NCBI GenBank assembly: GCA_902825875.1
Contig: CADECP010000022.1
Location: forward strand, 1-64,000
DNA length: 64,000 nucleotides
Direction: 5' to 3'
Origin: an uncultured Acidobacteriota bacterium
Lineage (GTDB): Bacteria; Acidobacteriota; Blastocatellia; RBC074
Below, one piece after another: positions 8,427-18,000 of the stretch. The notes beneath the pieces were generated by a model, which saw only the letters and a list, made by a program, of their open reading frames with translations, was not told the DNA's origin and did not search any database. The position numbers and the translations under genes were made by a program. How positions within the stretch are numbered: position 1 is the first letter of the stretch; every line of letters begins with the position of its first letter.

Positions 8427-9061
8427 TTTTTCTCCGCAGAACTGGCGCTGGCGATTTGATTGGCGGCGCTGGCGCGATTGCTGGAAACCGGCGGATAGTA
8501 TTCGACTTTCAACTCAAATTCGATTTCTTCTGTACCGTCCACAAGTTTTTTGCTCAGCGGGAAGACCTTGAACCGTCCGGTGTCGTGAAAACGGTTAATC
8601 ATCGTGGTTACATCCTGATTGGTCTTGCCGATCACGGTTAACGTCAAGGTTGCGGCATTTTCGCTGCCATCAAAAGCCTCTTCACGCTCCTGCGGCAAAA
8701 TCTGATTGACAGCAACTCGCAACACGCGAACGCCTGTCGGCAAACTGCGCTCAATTTCGCTCAGCAATTGCGTCCACGAAAACGCTCGGCGAGCGATCAA
8801 TTCGTTGGCGGCGACCAGTTGCTTGTTTTCTTCGGTTGAAATGACGACATTCGTCACGGCGGGTTTTTCGATCTTTTTGTATTGAAGCTCCAGCGCCTTG
8901 ACCTTCATGGCCTGGTTGGAAATTTCGTTGTTCAGCCGGGAAGAGCTTTCAATCATCTGCATTCCGAAATAAGCGGGAACCAAAAACAGCAGCAAAATCA
9001 CCAGCCAGAATAATCGCCGGTTTCGGAAAGGATTGCTCGCTAAATTAACTAGAGGTTTCAT
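8423..9061 (-). CDS. pilN: Type IV pilus inner-membrane protein PilN
   Basis: 212 aa. The cytoplasmic N-terminus NLASNPFRNRR matches the short PilN motif that binds PilM (family knowledge). A membrane helix follows (about 17-36), then a coiled coil and a periplasmic alpha/beta domain with WTQLLSEIERSLPTGVRVL, typical of PilN/GspL. It opens the leftward cluster pilN-pilO-TIG/PilP-pseudopilin. No pilM precedes it: the 444 bp upstream is non-coding and then recJ runs the other way. pilM and the secretin gene must be elsewhere if the system is complete. Confidence 0.88.
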   Translation of the reverse strand: MKPLVNLASNPFRNRRLFWLVILLLFLVPAYFGMQMIESSSRLNNEISNQAMKVKALELQYKKIEKPAVTNVVISTEENKQLVAANELIARRAFSWTQLLSEIERSLPTGVRVLRVAVNQILPQEREEAFDGSENAATLTLTVIGKTNQDVTTMINRFHDTGRFKVFPLSKKLVDGTEEIEFELKVEYYPPVSSNRASAANQIASASSAEKK

Positions 9062-9505
9062 AGCTCAAATTTTATGAAGACATCTCAAACGTTTGAATTA
9101 AAAATTCTGTCTGGGTGATAGTTCGCAACATAACTGAGGCGTGGGGCAGCTTTTCTTTGAAGCTTTCTGAAGCGACGCCAGACTAAAACATCAACAAGTT
9201 GGTGTAAAGCCGGGCTGTTTCTTCGTGAGGTCGTGCGCGGAAAAAGCCGTAGACAAAAAAATCGAGGTGATCGCCTCGCTTTTGGATCGCGCAGCAGATC
9301 ACCTCACACAAACTACACACACGTGCCCTAACACGCCAGTTAGGAAAAAAGGTTCCCGGCATTTTCCAGCTTGAAGAAAAAAACTTCCTCGCCTGGATAG
9401 CCGATAAATGTAAATCCCGCAAATATCTGTGTTGCTTGTCATTTAACCTCATGCTTCGGCATACTGATCTCCGTTTTCGTGGACTTTGATCGAAAGGAAA
9501 TCCGC
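9062..9505. other. Divergent intergenic region, pilN/recJ
   Basis: About 440 bp between divergent genes, with no convincing gene. A small palindrome CGAGGTGATCGCCTCG lies near 9264. TTGTCA and CATACT, 18 bp apart near 9435-9465, are a weak promoter candidate for recJ. The pilN promoter was not identified and no -24/-12 element is visible. Confidence 0.45.
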
Positions 9506-11263
9506 ATGACTCCGCCACTTACAAAAATCACGCGCGGTTTGACGGGCGCTCGCTGGCAATTGGCCGAATGTGATGAGGCCGTATTGCAAACTTTGCGCGA
9601 TGAAACCGGCGAAGCGGACATTTTGCTTCGCTGTCTGCTCAATCGCGGGTTTTCTCACGCGGCAGAGATCGAAAAGTTCCTCTCACCTGAATTTGCTGTT
9701 GATCTACACTCGCCTTTGCTGTTGCGAGACATGGCTCAGGCCGTGACACGATTGCGACAGGCCATCAGCCAACGCCAAAAAATCCTGATCGTCACCGATT
9801 TCGACGTGGACGGAACGACCTCCAGCGTCATTCTTTCCCAGACTTTGAAACTGTTGGGCGGAGGCGACCTGATCGAATGTTACATCCCGAATCGCTTTAC
9901 TGAAGGTTACGGCCTATCAAGTTTGATCGTCGAAAAGGCTGCAAAGGAAGGATTTAACCTGATTGTCACCGCCGACATCGGCATCAAATCTCACGCCGAA
10001 GCCAGGCTGGCACGCGAACGCGGCATTGATTTGATTATTTGCGACCATCACTTGCCCGATGGCGAAGATGTTCCGGCGGATGCTTACGCGGTGTTGTGTC
10101 CGAAAGGTTCATCCGGTGTTGGGTATCCGAATAAACACCTGGCTGCTTGCGGAGTGTCACTGAAATTGGCTCAAGCGTTGTTGGCAGAGCACCCAAAACG
10201 AGACGCCATTGTCGGCAGTCTGGCCAAGCTGACTGCGATTGGGACAGTTGCAGACATGGTTGATCTGGCCGAACGCGAAAACCGCGCCATAGTCGCTCAC
10301 GGGCTGAAAGGATTGAATCAGCCGAGCAGCAATCCGGGTTTGCGCGCTTTATTGAAGCTGTCGAACGTCGGCAATCCGATCACGCCGTTCGATGTCGGAT
10401 TCAAAATCGGTCCGCGCATCAACGCCGCCGGGCGAGTCGCCCACGCCAATTCTGTGCTGAAACTATTTGACGCTGCCACCGAAGAAGAAGCGAACAAGCT
10501 GGCCTTGCAACTGGATGATTTCAATTCCAAACGTCAGCACATTCAATTTATCCTGGTCGAAAAGCTGAAACAGACGGTTGAGCAGCAAAAAGAAAATCTC
10601 GACCGCGTGCTGGTATTTTCGGGAACAGAAGAAGATGGTTTTCATCGCGGAGTTTTGGGGATCGCCTGTTCCAAGATCGTCGAAATGACCGGACGCCCGA
10701 CGTTGATTTGCTCAGTCGAAAACGGTTTGGCGCACGGCAGCGCGCGTTCGATCAACGGGTTTCATCTGGTTGAAGCTCTTGATTACGCTTCGGAATCGTT
10801 GGTGAAATACGGCGGGCATCCGATGGCGGCTGGCTTCACGGTCGAAACCGGCAAGATCGAAGAAATGCGCTGGCGATTGAACCGCCACGCCGCTGAAGTA
10901 TTGAGCGAAGAAGATTTGGGGCGACGATTGACCGCCGATGCCGAAATTGAATTGCAGGACGTGACTGTCGCCAACATCAAATTGCTGGCTCGGCTGGAAC
11001 CGCACGGAATGGGGAATCCGCAGCCGTTGTTTTTGTTGCGAAATGTGCCGTTGCGTTCGGCGCAAATTTTGAAGGAAAAACACCTGAAACTTTTGATTGG
11101 CCGCGACAAAACTCAGATCGAAGCTTTGTGGTGGAACGCCGCCGAGTACCAAACCCGTCTGGCTGTCGGCAAAGAACTCAGTTTGCTTTGTCGCCCCGAA
11201 ATTAACAGTTGGAACAACCGCGAAACCTGCCAATTGAAAATCGTAGACGTTGCTGTGGATTAA
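9506..11263 (+). CDS. recJ: Single-stranded-DNA-specific exonuclease RecJ
   Basis: 585 aa with the ATG at 9506, preceded by AAAGGAA; an in-frame extension to 9479 is possible but less likely. RecJ is the 5'-3' ssDNA exonuclease of DNA repair and recombination. DHH phosphoesterase motifs: [11 protein letters not shown] (about residues 97-107), TADIGIKSH (where most RecJ proteins have DNGI) and [13 protein letters not shown]1 region: [12 protein letters not shown] and [12 protein letters not shown]. The C-terminal OB-like part (about 470-585) is present. The metal-binding aspartates and DHH are intact, so activity is expected despite the DNGI to DIGI change. Transcribed away from the pil genes. 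Confidence 0.93.
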   Translation: MTPPLTKITRGLTGARWQLAECDEAVLQTLRDETGEADILLRCLLNRGFSHAAEIEKFLSPEFAVDLHSPLLLRDMAQAVTRLRQAISQRQKILIVTDFDVDGTTSSVILSQTLKLLGGGDLIECYIPNRFTEGYGLSSLIVEKAAKEGFNLIVTADIGIKSHAEARLARERGIDLIICDHHLPDGEDVPADAYAVLCPKGSSGVGYPNKHLAACGVSLKLAQALLAEHPKRDAIVGSLAKLTAIGTVADMVDLAERENRAIVAHGLKGLNQPSSNPGLRALLKLSNVGNPITPFDVGFKIGPRINAAGRVAHANSVLKLFDAATEEEANKLALQLDDFNSKRQHIQFILVEKLKQTVEQQKENLDRVLVFSGTEEDGFHRGVLGIACSKIVEMTGRPTLICSVENGLAHGSARSINGFHLVEALDYASESLVKYGGHPMAAGFTVETGKIEEMRWRLNRHAAEVLSEEDLGRRLTADAEIELQDVTVANIKLLARLEPHGMGNPQPLFLLRNVPLRSAQILKEKHLKLLIGRDKTQIEALWWNAAEYQTRLAVGKELSLLCRPEINSWNNRETCQLKIVDVAVD

Positions 11264-11388
11264 ATCTGCCGCCAGACTTTTTGCAGGCTGTCAGACTTTT
11301 TGCGTTCTTTCGGCGGCCTTTGAGCGTAAAGTGGGGCTGACGAGCAATCCCCTGAACATGCAGTGCATTCAATTGAGGAGGAGGAGTG

Positions 11389-12462
11389 ATGCAAAAATTT
11401 TTCCGTTTATCGCTGATGTTGTGTTTGCTGACCGGCGCAACCATCGCGCAATCAACTTCAAAGCCGATTGCCAAGAAACCAACGGCGACTCCGGCGTCAG
11501 CCAAAACTGTAGCTTCGACTGTTTCGCCTGTCACGACGGAATTATTGAATCTGTTGCCAGCTTCTGACTTGCTGGCAGTTGTGGATGCCAACCGGTTGTT
11601 CAACGAATTGTTGCCCAGCCTGGCCGGTATGCAATCTGGCGGCCTGGACAAGCTGGCCAAAGAACTGACTGAGTTCACTCAGAAAACCGGGATTGACCCG
11701 TCGAAAATCAACAGCGCGGTTATGGGTTTGAATCTGAAAGGATTGCAGGCCACTGGCGCGATCATCATTTCCGGCGTTGACCTGACCGCTCCGCAAATCG
11801 AAGCCGCGATGAAAGAGTTCAAGGCGGAATTCAAAACTTCAGATTACAGCGGCAAAACGATTTACAGCCTGGTTTCCAAAGTCAAAGCTCCTGAAGCCGG
11901 GCCGCTTTCGCTGAACACCGACCAAACCGCATTGGCGGCGCTTGGCGGCCAGAAATTTGTTTTCGGCGATTTGAGCGCAATCAAAGCCGTGATTGACATC
12001 AGCGCTGGCGCTGCCAAAACCGGCGTGACGCCGGAAATGATCGCTGCGCTGAATGAAACCAAAGCTTCCGGATTGTTGCGCTTTGCTCTGAGCATTCCCG
12101 AAACGCTGAAGACCGAAGCCGCCGATCAAGGAGATTTGTTCAAATCGGTTTCCACGATCAAAGTCGTTCTGGGCGCGTTGGATGTCGCCGCCGATTTGAG
12201 CCTGTCGCTGGACACGCTGATGCGTACGACTTCGCCCAAAGACGCCACCGAACTGGAAGACGGTTTGAAAGGTTTGGTCGGATTGGTCAAAGGGATTTTC
12301 GGCGGCAGTTCCGGCGATCAAAAAATGGATGCGCTCGGTCAGTTGCTGGATATGGTCAAAATCAGTTCGAAGTTGAACGATGTTTCTTTGTCCATCGCCT
12401 TGCCGCGTGCGACGCTGGATCAGTTGTTGAAGAAACCGGCTCCGGCGGAAAAGAAGCCGTAA
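11389..12462 (+). CDS. Secreted protein of unknown function
   Basis: 357 aa. The ATG at 11389 follows a strong GAGGAGGAG ribosome-binding site; an in-frame GTG one codon earlier is less likely. A signal peptide (MQKFFRLSLMLCLLTGATIAQ) precedes a Thr/Ala/Pro-rich linker, then a folded region containing NLLPASDLLAVVDANRLFN and repeated beta-alpha segments such as GAIIISGVDLTAPQIEAAM. I do not recognise the family. The architecture resembles secreted proteins that compare summed scores between duplicated domains, but that is only an impression. It ends in a bidirectional terminator shared with the convergent foldase gene. Confidence 0.75.
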   Translation: MQKFFRLSLMLCLLTGATIAQSTSKPIAKKPTATPASAKTVASTVSPVTTELLNLLPASDLLAVVDANRLFNELLPSLAGMQSGGLDKLAKELTEFTQKTGIDPSKINSAVMGLNLKGLQATGAIIISGVDLTAPQIEAAMKEFKAEFKTSDYSGKTIYSLVSKVKAPEAGPLSLNTDQTALAALGGQKFVFGDLSAIKAVIDISAGAAKTGVTPEMIAALNETKASGLLRFALSIPETLKTEAADQGDLFKSVSTIKVVLGALDVAADLSLSLDTLMRTTSPKDATELEDGLKGLVGLVKGIFGGSSGDQKMDALGQLLDMVKISSKLNDVSLSIALPRATLDQLLKKPAPAEKKP

Positions 12463-12484
12463 TGAAGTTTGGCAGATTGAAATC

Positions 12485-12525
12485 AAAAAAAGGCTGGACG
12501 GTTGCGAAACCATCCAGCCTTTTTT
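12485..12525. terminator. Bidirectional intrinsic terminator
   Basis: An 11-bp stem (12491-12501 with 12510-12520, one G/T pair) and an 8-nt loop, with A7 before and T6 after, lies between convergent genes. It should terminate transcription from both the secreted-protein gene and the PpiD-like gene. Confidence 0.9.
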
Positions 12526-12549
12526 GCTGCTTGATGAGCGGGCGCTGCC

Positions 12550-14562
12550 TTATTGCTGAGCGCCGGAACTGGCGAAGAACTTATCAATGCGATCCTGGTA
12601 GACCTTGATCTTGCCTTCGGCTTCGTAACGTTTGCGGGCGTTTTTGACGAAGGTGTCGAAGTAAACGCTCTGACGTTCGCTGATCAAAGTTTGGCGCAGG
12701 CTTTCTTTTTCCGCCGCCAGCCTGGTCAAATCGGCATCTGTGCGTTTGGCCGCCGCGAAGACCAAATATGACGCTCCGACTTTGATAGGAGTTTTGCAAA
12801 CATCGCCTTCTTTCAAAGTCAGTAACAAGGCATTTGCCTGATTCTGAGCTTGCAAACCGCCGCCCGAAGCTCCAGGCCACTGGTAAGTGTTAAAGTTCGT
12901 GTCTTTCTTAACGGTCAGGTTTTCGGCTTTGATCAATCGTTCCAGGTCGGCGGCACTGGTGGCCTGTTTGACCATATCGAACGCGCGAGTCTTGGCCAAA
13001 TCCGGCTCACGTTCGCGGCGCAGCCCGTCTTCCACCTGATTGCGAGCCTGATCGAAACTCAACTCTGCTCCACCTTCCAGCACTTCCAAAACTCTGGGAA
13101 CGGCATAACCGCCAGGAATGCTGACCGGAGTGCCGATGTCGCCTTTCTTCAATTCCTTAACGGCATTGTCGAAAGCAGGGTTGTTCGCGCGGCTCTTGCT
13201 GTCGCCGAGTTCCGGCAGTGAATCGCCGTCTTTGAAAAACGGAGTGATTTTAATCATTGCGGGCGCGCTGACTTTGATGTCTTTGGCGACTTCTTCAGCG
13301 CCCTTGATCAGGTCTTTTACTTCGGTGGCTTTTTCGTAAACCTTTTGAGCCAGTTCGCTGGCTTTCTGCACCGAGCGATTGTTTTTCTCAGTCGCCAGCA
13401 GCGTCGGTTTCATCTGCTCGAAAGGAATCTCGCGCTCTTCGGTGACTTTCAACAGATACTGGCTGTTGCCTTCGCTGAATGGGCCGTCAACGGTTCCGAC
13501 TTTCAAATCGCTGGTGTACACGCGCTGTTTCCAGTCGCTGGATTTGTTCGCGTCTTTTTTGATCCAGCCCAGATCGCCGCCTTTGGCTTTGCTGGGATCC
13601 ATCGAATTGCCTTTGGCCAGCGCGGCAAAATCTTCCTGCGGCATGCCTTCGCCGCGAGCGCGTTTGGCCAGTTCACCGATCTTGGCGTTGACGGTTTCGG
13701 TGTCGGTTGGCGACAAACGATCAATACGAATGATGCTGATGCGTTTTTCCATCTGTTTGTTCGCATCGTATTTCGCCTTCAATTCGCTGTCGGGAACTGT
13801 GACCAATTTTTCGGCATCTTTGCTGGCGACGAACACATATTCGACCTTGCGCGTCGGCGCGGTGGCTTTGAACTGATCTTTTTTGGAGTTGTAGTAGGTT
13901 TGCAGTTCGGCGTCGGTCGGAGTGTATTTGCTGCGAACTTTGTCCAGATCAACTGTGGCATACACCACTTCAAAGCGGGTGTTGTCTTTCTTGAATTTTT
14001 CTTCGATGTCGCGGTCGGAAACCTGTTCCGCCGAAGTCAGGTAGCTGCGGACTTTGCGAACGCTGATTTCATTGCGGCGTTCCTGTTCGTAAACGCCAAT
14101 GTCAAAACCCTGCAACCGTATCCGGCGTTTGTATTCTTCTGTGCCAATCCACTGCCCGGTGTTCGGGTCAACGTTCTGACGTTTGATGGCTTCGGAAACT
14201 TCGCCGTCCGTGCCGGTCAGGTTCAAACGAGCGGCTTGATCCAGCACCAGTTTGTTGGAGATCAATGAGTCCAATGCCTGCTGGTCAATGCCGAAGGATT
14301 TCAGCGTAGACAGCGGGAAATTCTGGCCGCGCGTAATGAACGAAGCCAATTGTGCGACTTGGGCGCTGTATTCCCGAAGCGTGATTTCCTGAGTGCCGAC
14401 TTTGGCAATCACCTGATCGTCGTTGGACGAACCGGCGGTTGTGCCCCCGCCGTTTTGAGCGGTGGGAATGTAAAAAGCGATCAAACCGATAAGCAGAAGC
14501 CCGCAAAATGCGAGCAGAACAAAATTGCGCGAGCGTTCTAATTTGGCAAAGAAGCGAAGCAT
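12550..14562 (-). CDS. PpiD/SurA-like peptidyl-prolyl isomerase foldase
   Basis: 670 aa, close to the usual length of PpiD. An N-terminal membrane anchor (about 14-33, FVLLAFCGLLLIGLIAFYI) is followed by a SurA_N-like chaperone region (about 50-180: VAKVGTQEITLREYSAQVAQL, then LDSLISNKLVLDQAA). A parvulin domain (about 275-380) contains FAALAKGNSMDPSKAKGGDLG, and a second chaperone-like region follows to about 640. It probably assists folding of exported proteins at the outer face of the inner membrane, fitting a genome with many large secreted proteins. Divergent from the M16 gene. PpiD versus membrane-anchored SurA-like cannot be settled here. Confidence 0.88.
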   Translation of the reverse strand: MLRFFAKLERSRNFVLLAFCGLLLIGLIAFYIPTAQNGGGTTAGSSNDDQVIAKVGTQEITLREYSAQVAQLASFITRGQNFPLSTLKSFGIDQQALDSLISNKLVLDQAARLNLTGTDGEVSEAIKRQNVDPNTGQWIGTEEYKRRIRLQGFDIGVYEQERRNEISVRKVRSYLTSAEQVSDRDIEEKFKKDNTRFEVVYATVDLDKVRSKYTPTDAELQTYYNSKKDQFKATAPTRKVEYVFVASKDAEKLVTVPDSELKAKYDANKQMEKRISIIRIDRLSPTDTETVNAKIGELAKRARGEGMPQEDFAALAKGNSMDPSKAKGGDLGWIKKDANKSSDWKQRVYTSDLKVGTVDGPFSEGNSQYLLKVTEEREIPFEQMKPTLLATEKNNRSVQKASELAQKVYEKATEVKDLIKGAEEVAKDIKVSAPAMIKITPFFKDGDSLPELGDSKSRANNPAFDNAVKELKKGDIGTPVSIPGGYAVPRVLEVLEGGAELSFDQARNQVEDGLRREREPDLAKTRAFDMVKQATSAADLERLIKAENLTVKKDTNFNTYQWPGASGGGLQAQNQANALLLTLKEGDVCKTPIKVGASYLVFAAAKRTDADLTRLAAEKESLRQTLISERQSVYFDTFVKNARKRYEAEGKIKVYQDRIDKFFASSGAQQ

Positions 14563-14846
14563 AACTGTTGGTACTCCGAAACTGAATTTTTTTGATGTGA
14601 GGGTGGAATCCGTAGAACGGTCCCGGTCTCCGCCCGGAAGTCGGGCATATTAGCGGCTGATCCCAATTCGTTCAAGCCGGACGGTTAATGCTGAAAGCCG
14701 GTTTCCGACCAGTTAAACTCTGATACGCGGTTATGCGCGGAGAAATCCTGCAAGCTCCGGCTGCGAAAACCGTCATCGTTGTAAATCGCTTTTGTCGTGC
14801 TAAAGTTTGAAGCGAGGATTCCAATACCAACTTGAGGAATGAAATC

Positions 14847-17800
14847 ATGCGCCGCACAGGAAATTTAGTCGCGTTTCTGGTCGTTTTTTCACTGCTGATT
14901 GCCGGTTCGCCGGTTGTTTTGGCCCAAAGCGGGCGAGGCCGAAATACTCCGCCGCCGGCTCCGCCAAAACCGACCACGCCAAAACAGAACATCCCGGTGA
15001 CAACCGTGCTCGGCATTCCCGACGGTGGCAAACTCGTTCGGCAGGAACTCGACAATTTTACTTCGCGGTTTGAATTGCGAAACGGGCTGTCGGTTTTGAC
15101 GCGCGAACGCCATTCCGCGCCGTTGGTCGCCGTCAACGTCACGATCAAAGCCGGAATCCTGACCGAAACCGACGAAATGGCAGGCATTGCGCGGCTGACT
15201 CAAAAAACCGTTTTGCGCGGAACGGCCACGCGCAACGGAGCGGCGATTGAACGCGAAGTCGCGCGGCTGGGCGGGCAGATGACTTCACAGGTTGGCTACG
15301 ACCAGACGACATTCACGATGATTACCGCCGGCGAAAGTTACGCGGCGATGATCGAATTGCTGGCGGACGTGATTTTGCGTCCGGCGTTCAAAGACGACGA
15401 CATCAAAAAAGCCGCCGCCGAAGTCCTGCTCGAAAGCAAACAGGCGCAAGACCGCGTCGAAACCGCTGCGATGGAAAAACTTTTTTCCGCTGCGTTCACT
15501 ACTCACCGATTGAAACGCGGCAGCGCCGTTTCGGAAAGTTTTCTGGCTTCGGCGACTTCGGCTCAGGTGCAGGCGTTTTATCAAACGCATTACCGTCCAT
15601 CGAACGCGATTGTCACAGTGCTTGGCGATGTATTCACGTTGAATGCGATTGGACAGGTGCAACTTCGGTTTGGCGAATTCAAGTCAGCGGCGAGCAGTCA
15701 GGCTTCAGCAGGAGCCGGGAGCCGGGAGTCGGGAGTCGGCGTTCAGAAAACACCTGTGACCAGCAAACCGGTCACCACAGTGAAAACTCCAGCGGCTGCC
15801 GTCGCCCAAAAAACAGCGAGCGGCGATCAAACGAACTCTTCGACAACTCCCATGCCGCCCATCACTTCCACAGCACCCCAAAATTCAACTTTGGAAGAAT
15901 CCGCACAAGACAAATTACGGTATGGCAACGCGCGCGCAGACATTGGCCAAAGTTTGGTGACTTTCGGCTATCGCACGCCGAGTTTCAAAGCCGACAAGGA
16001 AGGTTTGAAAGAAACGGCGGTGCTGGAAGTGTTGTCCGCAGTGTTGGGACTTGGCGATGGTTCGCGTTTGAGTCAGGGATTGCGCGACGGACTGGCTTCG
16101 CGCGACAAACTGAGCGTGGCCAGCGCAACCGGTTTCAGTTACCAAAAACTGCCGGGCTTCGGAATGTTGGTCGGGCAGATTCGCGTCGAACCGGAACGCA
16201 TTGATCGCGCCGAAGCCGAATACTTCCGCGAAATCGAACGATTCCGCCGCGAACTTATCAGCGAAGGCGAATTGCAGCGCGCCAAATCCTTGTTGGAAAA
16301 ATTGCACTTCGATTCGATGAGGAACTTTGAAACCGACGCCGAATTGCTGGCCGGGTATCAGGCGCGGTTCGGCGATTGGAAAACGTTCGATTCGCGGTTG
16401 ACCAGAGTTCGCGCGGTCACGGCTCAAGACGTGCAACAAGCTGCGGCAAAGTATTTGACGCTCAGCGCGATGACAGTCGCCGAATACGAACCGCGCACGG
16501 CCATTGCGCGCACCTTCACGCCGGAAAAATTTGCCGAACTGGCGGCGACTTTCGCTCCTGCGGTTGTGCAACCGATCAACGCCACTGATGTGAAACCGGC
16601 GTTGGCTCTGAAAACCTTCGCGCAAGGAGCCGAACGTAATCAGGTCAGCGAAGGCCAGAACATAGTCATTGCTGCCGTCCCATTGCCGATCAAGGATTAT
16701 TCGGTGCTGCGAGGTTCGCGCGCTTATGTACGCGAAGACAAATCGCTGCCGTTGATTTCGATCAGCGTGCTGTTTCAGGGCGGGCGACTGGTCGAAGAGC
16801 AAGCCAGCAGCGGCACGACCGAATTGATGCTGCGCGCGATGGCTCGCAGCACGACCACGCGCAAAAGCGATTTGATTGCCCACGAATTGGAAAGTTACGG
16901 CGGGCAACTTCGCGTGGTGAACGAACCGGACTTTTTCGGCTTCACGCTGGATGTGCTGTCGCGCAACGCCGAAAACGCCGTCAAGCTGTTGCTGGAAATC
17001 GTCGAAACTCCGTATTTTGGCAAAGAAGAAATCGCGCGCGAAAAAACGATTTTGCTGGCCGATCAACTCAACAGCCGAGACGACGACGTGGCGCGCGCTG
17101 ATGAACTGTTGCGCGCCTCGCTGTACCCAGGCCATCCGTATGGGTTGCCGCGTTTCGGGCTGGCCGAAGTCGTCAAAGGATTGGCCGAAGAAAAGCTGGA
17201 AGAATGGCACAACAAAACCATCAAACGGCAATATCCGCTGTTGATGATCGTTGGCGACACCGACGGTTCGGCGCTGGTTTCGCGCATCTTTTCCGAAGGT
17301 CTGAAGCGAGGCGAATTGGACAAGGCGTTAAAAGTGAATTTGCCGCCGCTGGCCGGTTCAGGTGCGGAAAAAACCGAGCAGCGCGGCAGAGCGTTGGCGA
17401 CTCAAGTCGTCGGGTTTCGGCTGGGTTCTGCCGCGCCTCCGCAGCAAGCCAATCAACCGGACGATTTCTTCACGATGGCGATGCTGGCGACACTGGCTTC
17501 GACGGGCAAGCTGAGCGAAAAGCTGCGAACGGAACTCGGCTTGGTGGATTCGTTGACGATTCAATACCAGCCTCGACTGGCTTCGAGCGGGTTCAATATG
17601 TTGTTTGCCACTTCGCCGGAAAACGAAGCAAAAGCGCGTGAACAGTTGCAAGCCGAACTGCAACGACTGGCGGCGCTGCCTGCGGACGACGAATTCGAGT
17701 TCAGTCGCAACGCCACGATTGGCCGTTACGCCATCGCGCTGCAATCTCATCCGGTGCGCGCTTTGGAGTATTCGCGCGCCGTCTTTTTCGGACGCAAAGC

Positions 17801-17915
17801 TTCGGAAATCGAAGCCCAACCCGACGCTATTCGTGCCATCAAAAAAGCCGATCTCAAGCGTGTGGCGGAAAGCCTGAAGCTGGAAGGACGCGGCGTTGTG
17901 CTGGCCGGGAAGTGA
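14847..17915 (+). CDS. M16 peptidase-family protein lacking both zinc motifs
   Basis: 1022 aa with the ATG at 14847 after GAGGAAT; a TTG five codons earlier is less likely. Signal peptide MRRTGNLVAFLVVFSLLIAG. Two M16-type halves (about 55-560 and 620-1020), like PqqL or bacterial double-M16 proteases. At the position of the HxxEH zinc motif the first half reads GIARLTQKTVLRGT and the second GTTELMLRAMARST, so neither has the zinc ligands. The fold appears intact (for example YRTPSFKADKEG and YPGHPYGLPRFG). A Thr/Ser/Ala-rich linker (about 278-355) contains a 28-bp heptamer array. Probably a non-catalytic, exported M16 relative; the partner is unknown. Confidence 0.85.
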   Translation: MRRTGNLVAFLVVFSLLIAGSPVVLAQSGRGRNTPPPAPPKPTTPKQNIPVTTVLGIPDGGKLVRQELDNFTSRFELRNGLSVLTRERHSAPLVAVNVTIKAGILTETDEMAGIARLTQKTVLRGTATRNGAAIEREVARLGGQMTSQVGYDQTTFTMITAGESYAAMIELLADVILRPAFKDDDIKKAAAEVLLESKQAQDRVETAAMEKLFSAAFTTHRLKRGSAVSESFLASATSAQVQAFYQTHYRPSNAIVTVLGDVFTLNAIGQVQLRFGEFKSAASSQASAGAGSRESGVGVQKTPVTSKPVTTVKTPAAAVAQKTASGDQTNSSTTPMPPITSTAPQNSTLEESAQDKLRYGNARADIGQSLVTFGYRTPSFKADKEGLKETAVLEVLSAVLGLGDGSRLSQGLRDGLASRDKLSVASATGFSYQKLPGFGMLVGQIRVEPERIDRAEAEYFREIERFRRELISEGELQRAKSLLEKLHFDSMRNFETDAELLAGYQARFGDWKTFDSRLTRVRAVTAQDVQQAAAKYLTLSAMTVAEYEPRTAIARTFTPEKFAELAATFAPAVVQPINATDVKPALALKTFAQGAERNQVSEGQNIVIAAVPLPIKDYSVLRGSRAYVREDKSLPLISISVLFQGGRLVEEQASSGTTELMLRAMARSTTTRKSDLIAHELESYGGQLRVVNEPDFFGFTLDVLSRNAENAVKLLLEIVETPYFGKEEIAREKTILLADQLNSRDDDVARADELLRASLYPGHPYGLPRFGLAEVVKGLAEEKLEEWHNKTIKRQYPLLMIVGDTDGSALVSRIFSEGLKRGELDKALKVNLPPLAGSGAEKTEQRGRALATQVVGFRLGSAAPPQQANQPDDFFTMAMLATLASTGKLSEKLRTELGLVDSLTIQYQPRLASSGFNMLFATSPENEAKAREQLQAELQRLAALPADDEFEFSRNATIGRYAIALQSHPVRALEYSRAVFFGRKASEIEAQPDAIRAIKKADLKRVAESLKLEGRGVVLAGK
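15711..15738 (+). repeat. Intragenic heptamer array
   Basis: Four adjacent 7-bp units GGAGCCG, GGAGCCG, GGAGTCG, GGAGTCG lie inside the M16 gene and encode about residues 289-298 of a low-complexity linker. Because 7 is not a multiple of 3, the frame rotates through the repeat, yet no stop arises. Confidence 0.85.
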
Positions 17916-17925
17916 CGGATGCAAT

Positions 17926-17954
17926 TTGGCATTCGCAAAATCGCCGCCTATAAT
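17926..17954 (+). promoter_or_regulatory. Sigma-70-type promoter for the M20 peptidase gene
   Basis: TTGGCA (17926-17931) and TATAAT (17949-17954) are separated by exactly 17 bp, immediately after the M16 stop and about 46 bp before the M20 ATG. The match is good enough to suggest the M20 gene has its own promoter. Confidence 0.7.
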
Positions 17955-18000
17955 CGCGCCTCACTTCCAGAAGGTTCGCATTCAATCAACCGAAAAGCTT

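Noticed and set aside
9183-9518. Leftward open frame of about 111 aa in the pilN/recJ gap, considered as a missing pilM
   Set aside because: Far too short, overlaps the recJ start, no ATPase motifs and no ribosome-binding site.
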